A stretch of 10,652 bases of DNA from the NCBI GenBank assembly GCA_032250585.1, contig JAVVFH010000117.1, positions 1-10,652 of the forward strand, read 5' to 3'. The notes below the pieces were generated by a model, which saw nothing but the letters and a program-made list of their open reading frames with translations, ran no database searches and was not told the DNA's origin. The position numbers were made by a program, and so were the translations under genes. This DNA comes from JAVVFH01 sp032250585. Lineage in GTDB: Bacteria; Pseudomonadota; Gammaproteobacteria; Xanthomonadales; SZUA-36. Shown here piece by piece: positions 1 through 7,629 of the stretch (within the stretch, counting starts at the first letter, position 1; every line of letters starts with the position of its first letter).

Positions 1-839
<839 letters not shown>

Positions 840-872
840 AAATGTTTCCCGCGAACAAAAAACCATTCTAAC

Positions 873-887
873 GTGGGAGCAGCTGCA
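873..887 (+). repeat. Decayed REP half-site beside the REPIN
   Basis: This 15-base stretch, GTGGGAGCAGCTGCA, matches the start of the neighbouring REP arm (891-905) at 13 of 15 positions, with an exact GTGGGAGC head. It begins 18 bases upstream of that arm in the same orientation. The hairpin part beyond it is not preserved, so it looks like a remnant of a third unit or a partial duplication. Confidence 0.5.
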
Positions 888-889
888 AT

Positions 890-956
890 TGTGGGAGCGG
901 CTTCAGCCGCGACAGTGTCATGGAAACCCTCGCTCGCGGCTAAAGCCGCTCCCACA
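890..956. repeat. REPIN-like element: two inverted REP units
   Basis: The left arm (890-912) begins TGTGGGAGCGGCTTC; the right arm (934-956) is its reverse complement at 22 of 23 positions, the mismatch lying in the small inner loop. The arms are separated by 21 bases (913-933). Each arm also folds on itself through GCGGCT and AGCCGC around a two-base loop, so the DNA could form either two small hairpins or one long stem. A GTGGGAGC head followed by a GC-rich hairpin, with two units in opposite orientation, is the form of the REP/REPIN elements known from Pseudomonas and other gammaproteobacteria, which are spread by RAYT transposases. No RAYT gene is in the window. The element sits between two divergent genes, a usual REPIN location, and could affect transcription or mRNA stability of either. 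Genome copy number would confirm it. Confidence 0.8.
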
Positions 957-1036
957 CTTACAGCTAATCACACGCGCGTCGCTCAGACCGATGCAAATTT
1001 TCCCACGATGGACTATGTTTACACACATAAAAAACC

Positions 1037-1041
1037 GGAGA
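1037..1041 (+). promoter_or_regulatory. Ribosome binding site that fixes the oxidase start
   Basis: GGAGA lies nine bases before the ATG at 1050. The same frame is open back to an ATG at 828, but that extension would translate the REP palindrome and lacks a plausible signal. The ATG at 1050 is directly followed by a Tat-type leader, so this site supports the shorter start. Confidence 0.6.
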
Positions 1042-1049
1042 GCCGCACC

Positions 1050-2552
1050 ATGAAACGACGTCACTTCATCCAGTCGTCCGCCGCCGCCGCGTTCGCCGCC
1101 GCCCTTCCGACTCAGCGGGCGCTGGCTGCCGCTCTGGTTTCGATGGGCCAGGTACAGGGTGAGGTACTGGCCGTCACCGGCGACGGAGCGCAGATCGCGC
1201 TGGAAAAAGCCGAAATCACGGAACTCGGTGGCAGCCTGCGCGGAAGACTGCTGCTGCCCGGCAACGAGGGTTACGACCTGGCGAGGCGTGTGCTGAACCC
1301 CGGTATCGACAAGCACCCCGCCCTGATCGTGCAGCCCAGCGGGCCCGCGGACATCATGAGCGCCGTCAATTTCGCACGCGAACGCAAGCTGCTGGTGGCC
1401 GTCAAGTGCGGCGGCCACAGCTACGGAGGCAAATCGACCTGCGATGGCGGACTGCAAATCGACCTGTCCAGCCTCCGCAACGCACGGGTCGATGCCGGCG
1501 CCAGGACCGCCTACGTCGCCGGCGGCAGCCTGCTGGGGGAACTCGACCGCGAAGCCATGGCGCTCGGCCTGGTGACCACCGCGGGCACCGTGTCGCATAC
1601 CGGCGTCGGCGGGCTGACGCTGGGCGGCGGCTTCGGGCGGCTCGCGCGCCGCTACGGGCTGGCGCTGGACAACGTCACGGGCGTGGACATCGTGACCGCG
1701 GACGGCCGGTTGCGGCATGCCAGCGCGGAAGAGAACCCGGATCTGTTCTGGGGCGTACGCGGTGGCGGCGGCAATTTCGGCATCGTCACTTCTTTCGAGT
1801 TTCAGCTCCATCCGATGGAGCGCACCGTGATCGGCGGCGATGTGGTTTTTCCCGCCGCACAACTGCGGGACGTGCTCGCCATGTACGCGGATTACATTGC
1901 CAGTGCGCCGGATGAGTTGTACCTGGATTGCGTCGTGACCTCAAAGCTCGGCACGACCGACGTCATGGCGATCATCCACGCCTGTTATTCGGGGCCGCCG
2001 GAGCAGGCCGCAAAGGTGCTGGCGCCGATTTACAAGGCGGGCAGCCCGGTGCACGACGGCATCGGGGCCGTCGATTACGTAGCGCTCCAGCGTAGCTGGG
2101 ACAACACGGACCCGAGAAACACCAACGAGTATCTGAAGTCCGGCTTCATTAACGAGTTTCCCGCAAAACTCGCCGAAGCGGTCACCGACAACTTCCAGGC
2201 ATTCGAAAACCGGGGAACCACGATTTTGTTCCAACATTCCGGCGGGGCGATCAGCCGCGTCCCGACCGATGCCACTGCGTTCGCGCACCGCAAATCCCTG
2301 GCCAACATGATGGCCTTCGTCGAGTGGCCGCTTGCCGATTCCAGGGAAGAGCACATCGCTTACACGCGCAGTTTCTGGTCGGGAATGCAGCCCTTCACCG
2401 ACGGCTGGTACAGCAACGAGGTCGCCAACGAATCCGCTAAGGCGGTGAACAGAAACTACCAGGGCAATTACGCGCGCATGGTGCAGGTCAAGAACCGCTA
2501 CGATCCGGGCAACCTGTTCCGCCTCAACGCAAACGTCGAGCCCACGGTTTGA
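1050..2552 (+). CDS. Tat-exported FAD-linked oxidase, berberine-bridge (BBE) / PCMH family
   Basis: The 500-residue protein starts with a Tat-like leader, KRRHFIQSS followed by an alanine-rich helix and a likely cut near ALA-A (residues 24-27), so it should be exported folded with its flavin. Residues about 85-255 form the FAD-binding PCMH domain: CGGHSYGG at 120-127 supplies the histidine (His123) that carries covalent FAD in this family, and GVGGLTLGGGFGRLARRYGL at 185-204 is the second flavin loop. In bicovalent members such as plant BBE, a cysteine sits in the segment aligned with GTVSHTGVGG (179-188); here that position is Val181, suggesting attachment through histidine only. The C-terminal BBE element ends with NYARMVQVKNRYDPGNLF, as expected. 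Family members oxidise alcohols, sugars, or ring C-N and C-C bonds using oxygen or another acceptor; the substrate here cannot be told. It lies 41 bp upstream of a small membrane protein gene and may share its transcript. Confidence 0.9.
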   Translation: MKRRHFIQSSAAAAFAAALPTQRALAAALVSMGQVQGEVLAVTGDGAQIALEKAEITELGGSLRGRLLLPGNEGYDLARRVLNPGIDKHPALIVQPSGPADIMSAVNFARERKLLVAVKCGGHSYGGKSTCDGGLQIDLSSLRNARVDAGARTAYVAGGSLLGELDREAMALGLVTTAGTVSHTGVGGLTLGGGFGRLARRYGLALDNVTGVDIVTADGRLRHASAEENPDLFWGVRGGGGNFGIVTSFEFQLHPMERTVIGGDVVFPAAQLRDVLAMYADYIASAPDELYLDCVVTSKLGTTDVMAIIHACYSGPPEQAAKVLAPIYKAGSPVHDGIGAVDYVALQRSWDNTDPRNTNEYLKSGFINEFPAKLAEAVTDNFQAFENRGTTILFQHSGGAISRVPTDATAFAHRKSLANMMAFVEWPLADSREEHIAYTRSFWSGMQPFTDGWYSNEVANESAKAVNRNYQGNYARMVQVKNRYDPGNLFRLNANVEPTV

Positions 2553-2593
2553 CGGGCCGGGTGAATGGAAGACACTGACGGCAGCCGCGTGCA

Positions 2594-2923
2594 ATGAACC
2601 TGCTTCGCCTGTCCCCGGTCATCCTCAGCTGCCTGCTGCTGACAGCGCACTTTTACCGCGCCGGGCTGGTGCTTCCGGCCGGGCTCTGTGCAGCGGCGCC
2701 GGCACTGTTGCTGCTGCGCGAGCGCTGGGTGCCACCCCTGTTTCAGGTCCTGCTTTTGCTCGGCGCGCTGGAGTGGCTGCGCACGCTGTACGTGCTCGCC
2801 CAACTGCGCATCGAAGCCGGCCAGCCCTGGATACGCCTGGCCCTCATTCTCGGCGCAGTCGCCCTGCTGACCCTGCTCTCGGGCCTGGTGTTCCGGAATC
2901 GGGTGCTGAAATCGCGTTACTGA
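2594..2923 (+). CDS. Small multi-pass inner-membrane protein, function unknown
   Basis: This 109-residue protein is very hydrophobic, with four likely membrane helices near residues 6-20, 23-41, 47-70 and 79-100, short loops, and a basic tail (RNRVLKSRY) that should be cytoplasmic. Charged residues sit in the loops, for example RER at 42-44, which supports real membrane topology rather than a chance frame. I cannot name the family, although the pattern of a four-helix protein with a LEWLRTL-type third helix is one I have the impression of seeing in other proteobacteria. It begins 41 bp after the flavin oxidase on the same strand, with only a weak ribosome binding site, and ends 90 bp before soeA across an AT-rich promoter-like region. 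It therefore more likely belongs with the oxidase than with soe. No cofactor-binding or catalytic motif is visible. Confidence 0.7.
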   Translation: MNLLRLSPVILSCLLLTAHFYRAGLVLPAGLCAAAPALLLLRERWVPPLFQVLLLLGALEWLRTLYVLAQLRIEAGQPWIRLALILGAVALLTLLSGLVFRNRVLKSRY

Positions 2924-2950
2924 AAGATCAGGCCCTTTTTTGCTTCCCGG

Positions 2951-2980
2951 CTTATTTATTAACAATTTCTAATATGCTAT
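2951..2980 (+). promoter_or_regulatory. AT-rich promoter region upstream of soeABC
   Basis: Only 5 of these 30 bases are G or C, in a window that is otherwise strongly GC-rich. A plausible sigma-70 pair is CTTATT (2951-2956) and TATGCT (2973-2978) with a 16-base spacer, which would place the transcript start roughly 25-30 bases before the soeA ATG. A small dyad, TATTA at 2957-2961 and TAATA at 2970-2974 separated by eight bases, lies between and over these boxes and could be an operator. It does not match the FNR or ArcA consensus. The placement directly before a three-gene operon supports a promoter; the exact boxes are uncertain. Confidence 0.4.
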
Positions 2981-3013
2981 GGTCACCGGCATCCGTATGA
3001 CGGCTGAGGGGCC

Positions 3014-5905
3014 ATGCAAGCAGAACAGCTGGAAACGTCGCCAACCGTCTCAGACGCGGTCAAATACTCGACCTGCTACATGTGCGCCTGCCGTTGCGGC
3101 ATCAAGGTGCATCTGCGCGACGGCCAGGTCCGCTACATCGAGGGCAATCCCGACCACCCGGTGAACCGGGGCGTGCTGTGTGCAAAGGGCTCATCGGGCA
3201 TCATGCAGCACCTTTCGCCGGCCCGCCTGTCCGCCCCGTTGAAGCGCGTCGGCGCACGCAGCGACGGTGAGTTCGAGGAAATTTCCTGGGCGGAGGCACT
3301 GGACATCGCCACCGGCTGGCTCGGCGCCATCCGCAGCACGGATCCGAGCAAACTCGCTTTTTTCACCGGCCGCGACCAGAGCCAATCGCTGACCGGTTTC
3401 TGGGCGACGCAGTTCGGTACGCCGAACCACGCCGCGCACGGCGGATTCTGTTCGGTCAACATGGCAGCCGCCGGCCTGTACACCATCGGCGGCTCGTTCT
3501 GGGAGTTCGGTGAACCCGATTGGGAGCGGGCCCGCTACTTCATGCTGTTCGGGGTCGCCGAGGACCACGATTCCAACCCGATCAAGACCGGCCTGGGGCG
3601 CCTCAAGAGCCGCGAAAACACCAAGTTCGTGTCCGTCAACCCGGTACGCACGGGTTACTCGGCCATTGCCGACGAGTGGCTGGGCATCCGCCCCGGCACC
3701 GACGGGTTGTTCGTGATGGCGCTGATTCACGAGTTGCTGCGCGCGCAAAAAGTCGACCTGGACTACCTCGTGCGCTACACCAACGCGCCCTGGCTGGTGC
3801 GTTGCGAAGAAGGCCATCCCGAAGACGGCCTGTTTCTGCGCAACGGCCAAGGCCAGCCGCTGGCATGGGACCGCAACACCGACGCGCCGGTCAGCGGGCT
3901 GCTCCCGGAGATCGTCCCCGCGCTCAACGGCGTTTTTACGCTGCCCGACGGCAGCCGCGCCCGCCCGGCCTTCGAATTGCTGGCAAACCGTTACCTCGAC
4001 GAGTGTTACTCGCCGGCCGCAGCCGCGGAAAAAACCGGCATCCCGGCGGCCACCATCCGGCGGATCGCCGCCGAACTGGCACACGCCGCCTTTGAACAGG
4101 AGATCGTGCTCGACCTCCCCTGGACCGACTGGGCCGGCCGCAAACACGAGCAAATGATCGGCCGGCCGGTCGCGATGCACGCCATGCGCGGCATCTCGGC
4201 GCATTCCAACGGTTTCCATACCTGCCGCGCCATCCACCTGTTGCAGATGCTGCTCGGCAGCATCGACTGCCCGGGCGGGTTTCGCTACAAGCCGCCATTC
4301 CCGCGGCCCTGCCCGCCGGAACCAAAGCCGGCCGGAAAACCGGGCGAGGTGAACGCCGGCCAGCCCATGCCGGGCCCGCCGCTGGGCTTTATCACCGGCC
4401 CTGAAGACCTGCTGGTGAACGAAGACGGCAGCCCGCGCCGCATCGACAAGGGTTTTTCCTGGGAACACCCGTTCTCGGCCCACGGCCTGATGCACATGGT
4501 GATCCACAACGCCTGGGCGGGCGACCCCTACCCGGTGGACACGCTGTTCCTGTACATGGCGAATATGAGCTGGAATTCCTCGATGAACTCCGCCGGCACC
4601 ATGGACATGCTTACCGATGTCGACGAAGAAACCGGCGAATACCGGATTCCGCACATCATTTACTCCGATGCCTATGCCTCCGAGATGGTCTCCTATGCCG
4701 ATCTGGTGCTGCCCGATACCACTTACCTGGAGCGTTGGGACTGCATCAGCCTGCTGGACCGCCCGATCAGCGGCGCGCACGGCCCGGCCGATGCGATCCG
4801 CCAGCCCGTGGTGGCGCCGGACCGCGACGTGCGGCCGTTCCAGGAGGTTCTGATCGAGCTCGGCGCGCGGCTCGGGCTGCCCGCCTTCAGCAACGACGAC
4901 GGCAGTCCGAAATACCCCGGCGGTTATCCCGATTACCTGGTCAACCACCAGCGGTCGCCGGGCATCGGCCCATTGGCCGGCTTCCGCGGTCCGGACGGCG
5001 ACCGGCACGGCCGCGGCGAGCCGAACCCGGAGCAACTGCAGCGTTACATCGAAAACGGCTGTTTCTGGAAGCACGAACTGCCCGAATCCCGGCAGTACTA
5101 CAAGCACGCCAACCGGGAGTACCTGGACTACGCCCGGGAAATGGGCTGGATTCCGAACACCGACCAGATCGTGATGCAGCTTTACAGCGAGCCGCTGCAG
5201 CGGTTCCGCCAGGCGGCCCGCGGCCACGGCCCGATGCAGCCGCCGGAAGCCCTGCGCGAACGGGTGTCGACCTATTTCGATCCGCTGCCGTTCTGGTATC
5301 AGCCGCTGGAAGAAGCCGCGGTCGCCGGACAGCACTATCCGCTGCACGCCATCACCCAGCGCCCCGCCGCGATGTACCACTCCTGGGGCTCGCAGAACGC
5401 CTGGCTCAGGCAGATTCACGGCTACAACCGCCTGTGCATGCACCGCGACCTGGCGCGCGAACTGGGCGTCGAAGACGACGACTGGGTCCACGTCGAAAGC
5501 CATCACGGCCGCATCAAGGCGCAGATCCGCTGCATGACGGGCTGCGAGCGCAACACCGTATGGACCTGGAATGCCATCGGCAAGCGCCGCGGCGCCTGGA
5601 ACCTGGACGTGGACGCCGAAGAAGGTGAAAAAGGCTTCCTGCTCAATCACCTGATTTCCGAACTGCTGCCGCCGAAAAAAGACTGCAGGGATGGCCGCCT
5701 GAGCAACTCCGACCCGGTCACCGGCCAGGCGGCCTGGTTCGACCTGCGGGTGCGCATCCGCAAGGCCGAAGCCGGCGACGAACACAGCGAACCGCGATTC
5801 GAGCCGCTGCAGACGGTTCCCGGCCTCCCGCCGCGCCCCGGCACCCTGCGGTTCGGCGAACAGTTCCTGCCGCGGGGCAGCTGGCGCCGCAAGGACAAGA
5901 CATGA
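3014..5905 (+). CDS. soeA: SoeA: molybdopterin subunit of sulfite:quinone dehydrogenase
   Basis: SoeA is the catalytic subunit that oxidises sulfite to sulfate in the cytoplasm and passes electrons to SoeB. The 963-residue protein belongs to the DMSO-reductase (complex iron-sulfur molybdoenzyme) superfamily. The N-terminal 4Fe-4S motif is C21-x2-C24-x3-C28-x27-C56, with an additional Cys26. HGGFCSVNM (142-150) offers Cys146 as the likely molybdenum ligand, as in the polysulfide/thiosulfate reductase branch. The segment SDAYASEMVSYADLVLPDTTYLERW and the C-terminal pterin-dinucleotide-binding domain (roughly residues 775-905) are typical. There is no Tat leader, which fits the cytoplasmic Soe enzyme and argues against exported PsrA, PhsA or TtrA. 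Length and gene order match SoeA of Allochromatium vinosum (about 960 residues, as I recall). GAGG lies four bases before the ATG, and an in-frame stop at 3005 rules out a longer start. The stop overlaps the soeB start (ATGA), implying translational coupling. Sulfite as substrate is inferred from family resemblance; a related sulfur oxyanion is possible. Confidence 0.82.
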   Translation: MQAEQLETSPTVSDAVKYSTCYMCACRCGIKVHLRDGQVRYIEGNPDHPVNRGVLCAKGSSGIMQHLSPARLSAPLKRVGARSDGEFEEISWAEALDIATGWLGAIRSTDPSKLAFFTGRDQSQSLTGFWATQFGTPNHAAHGGFCSVNMAAAGLYTIGGSFWEFGEPDWERARYFMLFGVAEDHDSNPIKTGLGRLKSRENTKFVSVNPVRTGYSAIADEWLGIRPGTDGLFVMALIHELLRAQKVDLDYLVRYTNAPWLVRCEEGHPEDGLFLRNGQGQPLAWDRNTDAPVSGLLPEIVPALNGVFTLPDGSRARPAFELLANRYLDECYSPAAAAEKTGIPAATIRRIAAELAHAAFEQEIVLDLPWTDWAGRKHEQMIGRPVAMHAMRGISAHSNGFHTCRAIHLLQMLLGSIDCPGGFRYKPPFPRPCPPEPKPAGKPGEVNAGQPMPGPPLGFITGPEDLLVNEDGSPRRIDKGFSWEHPFSAHGLMHMVIHNAWAGDPYPVDTLFLYMANMSWNSSMNSAGTMDMLTDVDEETGEYRIPHIIYSDAYASEMVSYADLVLPDTTYLERWDCISLLDRPISGAHGPADAIRQPVVAPDRDVRPFQEVLIELGARLGLPAFSNDDGSPKYPGGYPDYLVNHQRSPGIGPLAGFRGPDGDRHGRGEPNPEQLQRYIENGCFWKHELPESRQYYKHANREYLDYAREMGWIPNTDQIVMQLYSEPLQRFRQAARGHGPMQPPEALRERVSTYFDPLPFWYQPLEEAAVAGQHYPLHAITQRPAAMYHSWGSQNAWLRQIHGYNRLCMHRDLARELGVEDDDWVHVESHHGRIKAQIRCMTGCERNTVWTWNAIGKRRGAWNLDVDAEEGEKGFLLNHLISELLPPKKDCRDGRLSNSDPVTGQAAWFDLRVRIRKAEAGDEHSEPRFEPLQTVPGLPPRPGTLRFGEQFLPRGSWRRKDKT

Positions 5906-6648
5906 CCGCTATCCCCAAAAACAGCGGCAAGAAGCTGGGCCTGGTCACCGATCTGGACATCTGCGTCGGCTGCCACGCCTGCGCCGTCAGCTGCAAGGAA
6001 TGGAACGCCGGCGGGCATTCGGCGCCGCTGACCGACAGCAACGCCTACGGCAAAGAGCCGCACGGCGTCTGGTTCAACCGCGTGCACGTCTACGAAACCG
6101 ACGACGGCATGAACACGCGCACCGTCAATTTCCCGCGCTCCTGCCTGCACTGCGAACAACCGGCCTGCGTGACGGTCTGCCCTACCGGGGCCTCCTACAA
6201 GCGCGAAGAAGACGGCATCGTGCTGATCAACGCCGAAACCTGTATCGGCTGCAAGCTCTGTTCCTGGGCCTGCCCCTACGGCGCGCGCGAGTATGACGAG
6301 GCCGACGGCGTGATGAAAAAATGCACGCTCTGCATCGATCGCATCTACAACGACACGCTGACGGAATACGAGCGACAGCCGGCTTGCGTCAGTGCCTGCC
6401 CGACGCGAGCGCGACATTTTGGCGACCTCGGCGACCCCGACTCGGAAATCTCTAAGCTGGTCGAGCGGCGCGGCGGTTACGCGCTGATGCCCGAAACCGG
6501 TTACCAGCCGGTCAACAGGTACCTGCCGCCGAGGCCCCGCAAGGACCGCGCCGGCGACACGGGCAGCCGTGACCGTCTCGAACCGGCGCCGGAACCGGTC
6601 TCCGGCGACGGTTTCTTCGGCTGGCTGGATAAAGCGCTTTCGCGCTGA
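5902..6648 (+). CDS. soeB: SoeB: four-cluster 4Fe-4S electron-transfer subunit
   Basis: This 248-residue ferredoxin-like protein carries electrons from SoeA to the membrane subunit SoeC. All sixteen cluster cysteines are visible in four groups: C21/C24/C27/C31, C81/C84/C89/C93, C114/C117/C120/C124 and C141/C144/C162/C166. As in DmsB and NrfC-type proteins, the last cysteine of a group usually ligates the partner cluster. The LDICVGCHACAVSCKEWN start and CPYGAREYD are typical of the SoeB/DmsB group. No cluster has lost a cysteine, so four 4Fe-4S clusters are expected. There is no signal peptide, so it should sit on the cytoplasmic side with SoeA. Its ATG overlaps the soeA stop by four bases. 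The tail from about residue 205 is proline- and charge-rich and ends in a short amphipathic stretch (GFFGWLDKALSR), which may contact SoeC or the membrane. Confidence 0.87.
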   Translation: MTAIPKNSGKKLGLVTDLDICVGCHACAVSCKEWNAGGHSAPLTDSNAYGKEPHGVWFNRVHVYETDDGMNTRTVNFPRSCLHCEQPACVTVCPTGASYKREEDGIVLINAETCIGCKLCSWACPYGAREYDEADGVMKKCTLCIDRIYNDTLTEYERQPACVSACPTRARHFGDLGDPDSEISKLVERRGGYALMPETGYQPVNRYLPPRPRKDRAGDTGSRDRLEPAPEPVSGDGFFGWLDKALSR

Positions 6649-6661
6649 CAGGCAACAGCCG

Positions 6662-7606
6662 GTGCATCCCGCCTATTCCGTCATCCTGTTTACCTGTTCT
6701 TCGGGCGCGGGCTATGGCCTGCTGATCTGGCTGGCAACGGCCTGGCTGGGCGGGGGCTGGAATCTCGATCCGCCGACGGCGCTGGCCGCCAGCCTGGCCG
6801 GCCTCGTTCTGGTGACCATCGGCTTGCTGTCGTCGACCTTTCACCTCGGGCACCCGGAACGCGCCTGGCGGGCCGTTTCGCAATGGCGCAGCTCCTGGCT
6901 CAGCCGCGAGGGCGTGGCCGCGATCCTGGCCTACCCGCCGACCCTGCTCTTCAGCGCGGGGTGGCTCTGGCAATCACTGCCGGCGGGCCTGATGACACTC
7001 GCGGCGTACGCCACGATGTTGCTCGCCACGCTGACCGTGATTTGCACCGCCATGATCTACGCTTCGCTGAAGACCATACCGCGCTGGAGCAACGCCTGGG
7101 TACTGCCCGTTTACCTGGCCTTTTCTCTGGCCAGCGGCGGACTGTTGTTCGCGGTCGCGATGAGCCTGTCCGGAGCCGCTGAGCGCCAACTGCTGGGGCT
7201 GGTACTGGGCATACTGACGCTGGCCTGGCTGATCAAGTGGGGATACTGGCGGTTCATCGACCGCCAGCGCCCCGCCAGCGACACCGGCACCGCCACCGGG
7301 CTCGGCCACCTGGGTGAAGTGCGCCAGCTCGAAGCCCCGCATACCTCCGAGAATTACCTGCTCAAGGAAATGGGCTACGCGGTGGCGCGCAAGCACGCGG
7401 CCCGTCTGCGGCGCTTCGCGCTGACCGCCGGCCTGGCGGCGCCGGCCGCGCTGCTGCTGCTGGCCACTGCCGCCACCGGCGCTGGCCAATCCGTACTGCT
7501 GCTGTTCGCCGCGCTGCTGGGTCTGACCGGTATCAGCATCGAGCGCTGGCTGTTCTTCGCCGAAGCCCGCCACCAGGTCACGCTGTACTACGGCCGATCG
7601 CTGTAG
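6662..7606 (+). CDS. soeC: SoeC: DmsC-like membrane anchor and quinone-reducing subunit
   Basis: SoeC anchors the SoeAB pair to the inner membrane and hands electrons to quinone. I use the GTG at 6662, giving 314 residues that begin VHPAYSVILFTCSSGAGYGL, the conserved start of this family (usually MHPAYSVI). An in-frame ATG at 6569 would add 31 polar, arginine-rich residues and overlap soeB by 80 bases, which is less likely. About eight membrane helices are visible, near residues 5-28, 42-60, 83-100, 110-133, 146-168, 176-194, 254-271 and 277-297. The DmsC hallmark HLGHPERAWRAVSQW lies at 61-75, followed by SSWLSREG. A long soluble loop (about 200-250) separates helices six and seven. The gene starts 13 bases after soeB and is clearly in the same operon. 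It ends 23 bp from the convergent CoA-transferase gene. Confidence 0.83.
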   Translation: MHPAYSVILFTCSSGAGYGLLIWLATAWLGGGWNLDPPTALAASLAGLVLVTIGLLSSTFHLGHPERAWRAVSQWRSSWLSREGVAAILAYPPTLLFSAGWLWQSLPAGLMTLAAYATMLLATLTVICTAMIYASLKTIPRWSNAWVLPVYLAFSLASGGLLFAVAMSLSGAAERQLLGLVLGILTLAWLIKWGYWRFIDRQRPASDTGTATGLGHLGEVRQLEAPHTSENYLLKEMGYAVARKHAARLRRFALTAGLAAPAALLLLATAATGAGQSVLLLFAALLGLTGISIERWLFFAEARHQVTLYYGRSL

Positions 7607-7629
7607 CAGCCTGTCGGCGCGCCGCAGCC

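Noticed and set aside
918..1862. Open frame of 314 codons on the minus strand opposite the flavin oxidase
   Set aside because: Translation shows no domain and runs through the REP palindrome; the oxidase on the other strand is clearly real.
2924..2945. Possible terminator after the small membrane protein: a six-base T-run at 2936-2941
   Set aside because: Only a four-base AAAG/CTTT stem can be drawn before the T-run, too weak to call.
3191..5785. Open frame of 864 codons on the minus strand opposite soeA
   Set aside because: It lies wholly antisense to a well-supported gene, has no recognisable domain, and such long mirror frames are common in GC-rich genes because of third-position bias.
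7607..7629. Possible shared terminator between soeC and the CoA-transferase, centred on GGCGCGCC (7616-7623)
   Set aside because: The palindrome is short with no usable loop and there is no T-run on either side, so it is not a convincing intrinsic terminator.
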